Source of the DNA: Candidatus Bathyarchaeota archaeon
GTDB lineage: Archaea > Thermoproteota > Bathyarchaeia > Bathyarchaeales > Bathyarchaeaceae
Direction: 5' to 3'
Length of the DNA stretch: 6,091 bases
Assembly: GCA_014859755.1 (NCBI GenBank)
Contig: JACUTO010000092.1
Coordinates: forward strand, 1-6,091
In this document: in pieces, positions 5,003-6,091 of the stretch
Layout of the letters: every line of letters begins with the position of its first letter
Position numbering within the stretch: the stretch's first letter is position 1
Position numbers and translations under genes: made by a program
The notes under the pieces: model-generated
The model's database searches: none
What the model saw: only the letters and a program-made list of their open reading frames with translations
Told to the model about the DNA's origin: nothing

Positions 5003-5027
5003 GGTTACCTAACCATAATGGTTAACT
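5003..5027. promoter_or_regulatory. Tandem overlapping palindromes, candidate operator
   Basis: TAACCAT-A-ATGGTTA (5010-5024) is a perfect 7-1-7 inverted repeat. It overlaps GGTTA-CC-TAACC (5003-5014) on the left and GGTTAACT (5020-5027) on the right. The array covers the predicted transcription start of the bacA-like gene. Its geometry and GTTAAC element resemble the operator candidates at 1491-1504 and 1549-1563, so a common regulator is possible. Confidence 0.55.
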
Positions 5028-5030
5028 AAA

Positions 5031-5053
5031 GGGAGCGGATGAACTTACGCTAA
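5031..5053 (+). promoter_or_regulatory. Ribosome binding site and 4-codon reading frame ahead of bacA
   Basis: GGGAG (5031-5035) is well spaced for the ATG at 5039, but that frame reads only M-N-L-R before TAA at 5051-5053. The ATG is out of frame with the BacA-like protein that follows. Either it is a leader peptide coupled to the downstream gene, or a single base is missing between 5042 and 5053. A one-base insertion would yield an N-terminus MNLTLTLIDIL that suits the family. Confidence 0.5.
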
Positions 5054-5058
5054 CGCTT

Positions 5059-5820
5059 ATTGACATCTTAATCCTCGCTGTTGTTCAAGGCATAACCGAG
5101 TGGCTGCCAATATCTAGCTTTGGACATCTAGCCATTGTTGAAGAATACCTGGGTTTAGAGCTTCCATTGATTTTCAATGTGATGTTGCACCTAGGAACTA
5201 TGTTTGTAGTCTTGGCGGTATTCTGGAGAGATATCATAAAAATCGTTAAAGCCTTGATTAGTCTAGATTTCAAAACTGATGAAGGAAAACTTGCGTTATT
5301 CATAGCAGTTGGGAGTGTACCTACAGCCCTTATCGGGTTCTTTTTCCATGATTTTTTCGAATCTTTTTCTCACAATTTGCTCGCTGTGGGTGTAGCGCTG
5401 TTAATCACCGGTTTTGTCCTGTTTGTTTCTGAAAGGAGAAAAACCGATCGAGAGCTCAGCTATTTGGATTCCTTGTTGATAGGAACAGCCCAAGGAATTG
5501 CAATAACTCCAGGCATTTCAAGGAGCGGCGTCACAATAGCGACCGGGTTGTTGAGAAGGGTGAAAAAAGAAATAGCTTTCAAGTATTCATTCTTACTGTC
5601 TGTACCCGCGGTAATCGGAGCAACCGCCATGGAATCAAGAGATCTAGTAGTGGGCAACGTAGACGTGGTTGCGCTATTCCTAGGGGCGATAACATCAATG
5701 ATGGTAGGTTACATATCTTTGAAATTTCTGCAAAAGATCGTTATGAAAGAAAAATTCCACTTGTTCACCTATTACTGCTGGATAGTGGGGCTGATAACCG
5801 TTTTCTTCCACCTCTTTTAA
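5059..5820 (+). CDS. uppP: BacA/UppP-type undecaprenyl (polyprenyl)-diphosphate phosphatase
   Basis: An integral membrane protein that hydrolyses polyprenyl diphosphate to the monophosphate, recycling the lipid carrier for cell-surface glycan assembly. In archaea the carrier is presumably dolichyl-type and used for N-glycosylation or S-layer glycans. Counting from 5059, both active-site signatures are intact: QGITEWLPISSFGHL (10-24), with the Glu and the SSxGH motif, and PGISRSGVT (151-159). About seven hydrophobic segments follow the family pattern, and the length of 253 is near the usual 255-275. The frame is open from 5026, but it contains no ATG, GTG or TTG before the first catalytic motif. 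I place the start at ATT 5059 because I-D-I-L aligns with the usual family N-terminus; the true start or frame is unresolved. Starting at TTG 5167 would remove the first catalytic motif. Confidence 0.85.
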   Translation: MDILILAVVQGITEWLPISSFGHLAIVEEYLGLELPLIFNVMLHLGTMFVVLAVFWRDIIKIVKALISLDFKTDEGKLALFIAVGSVPTALIGFFFHDFFESFSHNLLAVGVALLITGFVLFVSERRKTDRELSYLDSLLIGTAQGIAITPGISRSGVTIATGLLRRVKKEIAFKYSFLLSVPAVIGATAMESRDLVVGNVDVVALFLGAITSMMVGYISLKFLQKIVMKEKFHLFTYYCWIVGLITVFFHLF

Positions 5821-5937
5821 TAAATTATACGAAAGTGAAACTGGCCCGTGCTTTTCATGAGGAAAAGTTCAAGCGTGATCTATTGGCTTGGTAATAGGTG
5901 ATGTCTTCAAGAGGCTTTTCCCGCTAGAAGGTTTTGG

Positions 5938-5949
5938 GGGCGCGCGCAA
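5938..5949 (+). repeat. GGGCGCGCGCAA, copy 3
   Basis: Exact 12-base repeat of 1569-1580, here overlapping the left arm of the inverted repeat TGGGGGC/GCCCCCA (5935-5941, 5965-5971) downstream of the bacA-like gene. Confidence 0.6.
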
Positions 5950-6059
5950 AAGTAGAGGAATAGAGCCCCCAGCTGTTCACGTTAAATTAAGCTCCATTAC
6001 CTGCGCCACAGCTCTAAAGCATGGAATTCATGAGTGTTTGATTCTTCTTCTTAGACACA

Positions 6060-6067
6060 TTTAAATA
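6060..6067 (+). promoter_or_regulatory. TATA-like box near the right edge
   Basis: TTTAAATA matches the archaeal TATA consensus well. On the + strand it would start a transcript near 6090, so it may serve a gene beyond the window. The strand is uncertain because the core is symmetrical. Confidence 0.4.
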
Positions 6068-6091
6068 GGCTCATATGTAACCTTCTGTATC

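Larger units (their letters stand above)
5821..6091. other. Gene-free right end with small hairpins
   Basis: No credible coding region is visible. Short stems are CTTTTC/GAAAAG (5851-5856, 5862-5867), CTATT/AATAG (5880-5884, 5893-5897) and TGGGGGC/GCCCCCA (5935-5941, 5965-5971). GCGCGCGC lies at the start of the last one. None is followed by a clear U-tract, so a bacA terminator is not identified. Confidence 0.5.

Noticed and set aside
5167..5820. Short form of the bacA-like gene starting at TTG 5167
   Set aside because: The family's first catalytic motif (QGITEWLPISSFGHL) is encoded in the same frame upstream at 5086-5130, so this start would give an inactive fragment.

Overview
The window looks archaeal, most likely from the TACK side (a Bathyarchaeia- or Thermoproteota-like genome); that lineage placement is inference. 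The evidence is a tRNA-Thr gene split by a 16-nt intron with a textbook bulge-helix-bulge splice motif, A/T-rich TATA-like boxes in front of the genes, GGTGA-type ribosome binding sites, and a PIN-domain gene. By eye the base composition is moderately AT-rich. No transposase, integrase, CRISPR array or rRNA is visible.

Layout from left to right: the 3' part of a PIN-domain (VapC-like) gene on + (1-324); a 62-bp gap holding a decayed copy of the 3' end of tRNA-Thr (347-377); a flavodoxin-like gene on - (387-851); an Lrp/AsnC-family regulator on - (1009-1491); a divergently transcribed ATP-type phosphoenolpyruvate carboxykinase on + (1604-3202); a structured non-coding stretch; the intact intron-bearing tRNA-Thr on + (3395-3488); a 336-bp gene-free stretch with several hairpins (3489-3824); an MFS transporter on - (3825-4943); a divergent BacA/UppP-type polyprenyl-diphosphate phosphatase on + (about 5059-5820); and a 271-bp gene-free right end with short inverted repeats and a TATA box facing out of the window.

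The most coherent functional picture is the divergent lrp/pckA pair. The regulator sits beside a central gluconeogenic enzyme, and their shared promoter has one symmetrical TATA-like box (CTTATAAG) with a palindrome centred about 29 bp to each side, where each transcript should begin. A palindrome with the same 7-1-7 geometry sits at the equivalent place in the divergent MFS/bacA promoter, so both may answer to the same regulator (inference).

Three other points stand out. The bacA-like gene has no ATG, GTG or TTG in frame at its start; a well-placed ribosome binding site and ATG sit just upstream in another frame. A tRNA-Thr relic lies 3 kb upstream of the intact gene. An alternating GCGCGCGC octamer recurs in three intergenic regions. 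I found no clear sign of a wholly new multi-gene system; the novelty candidates are regulatory and non-coding.
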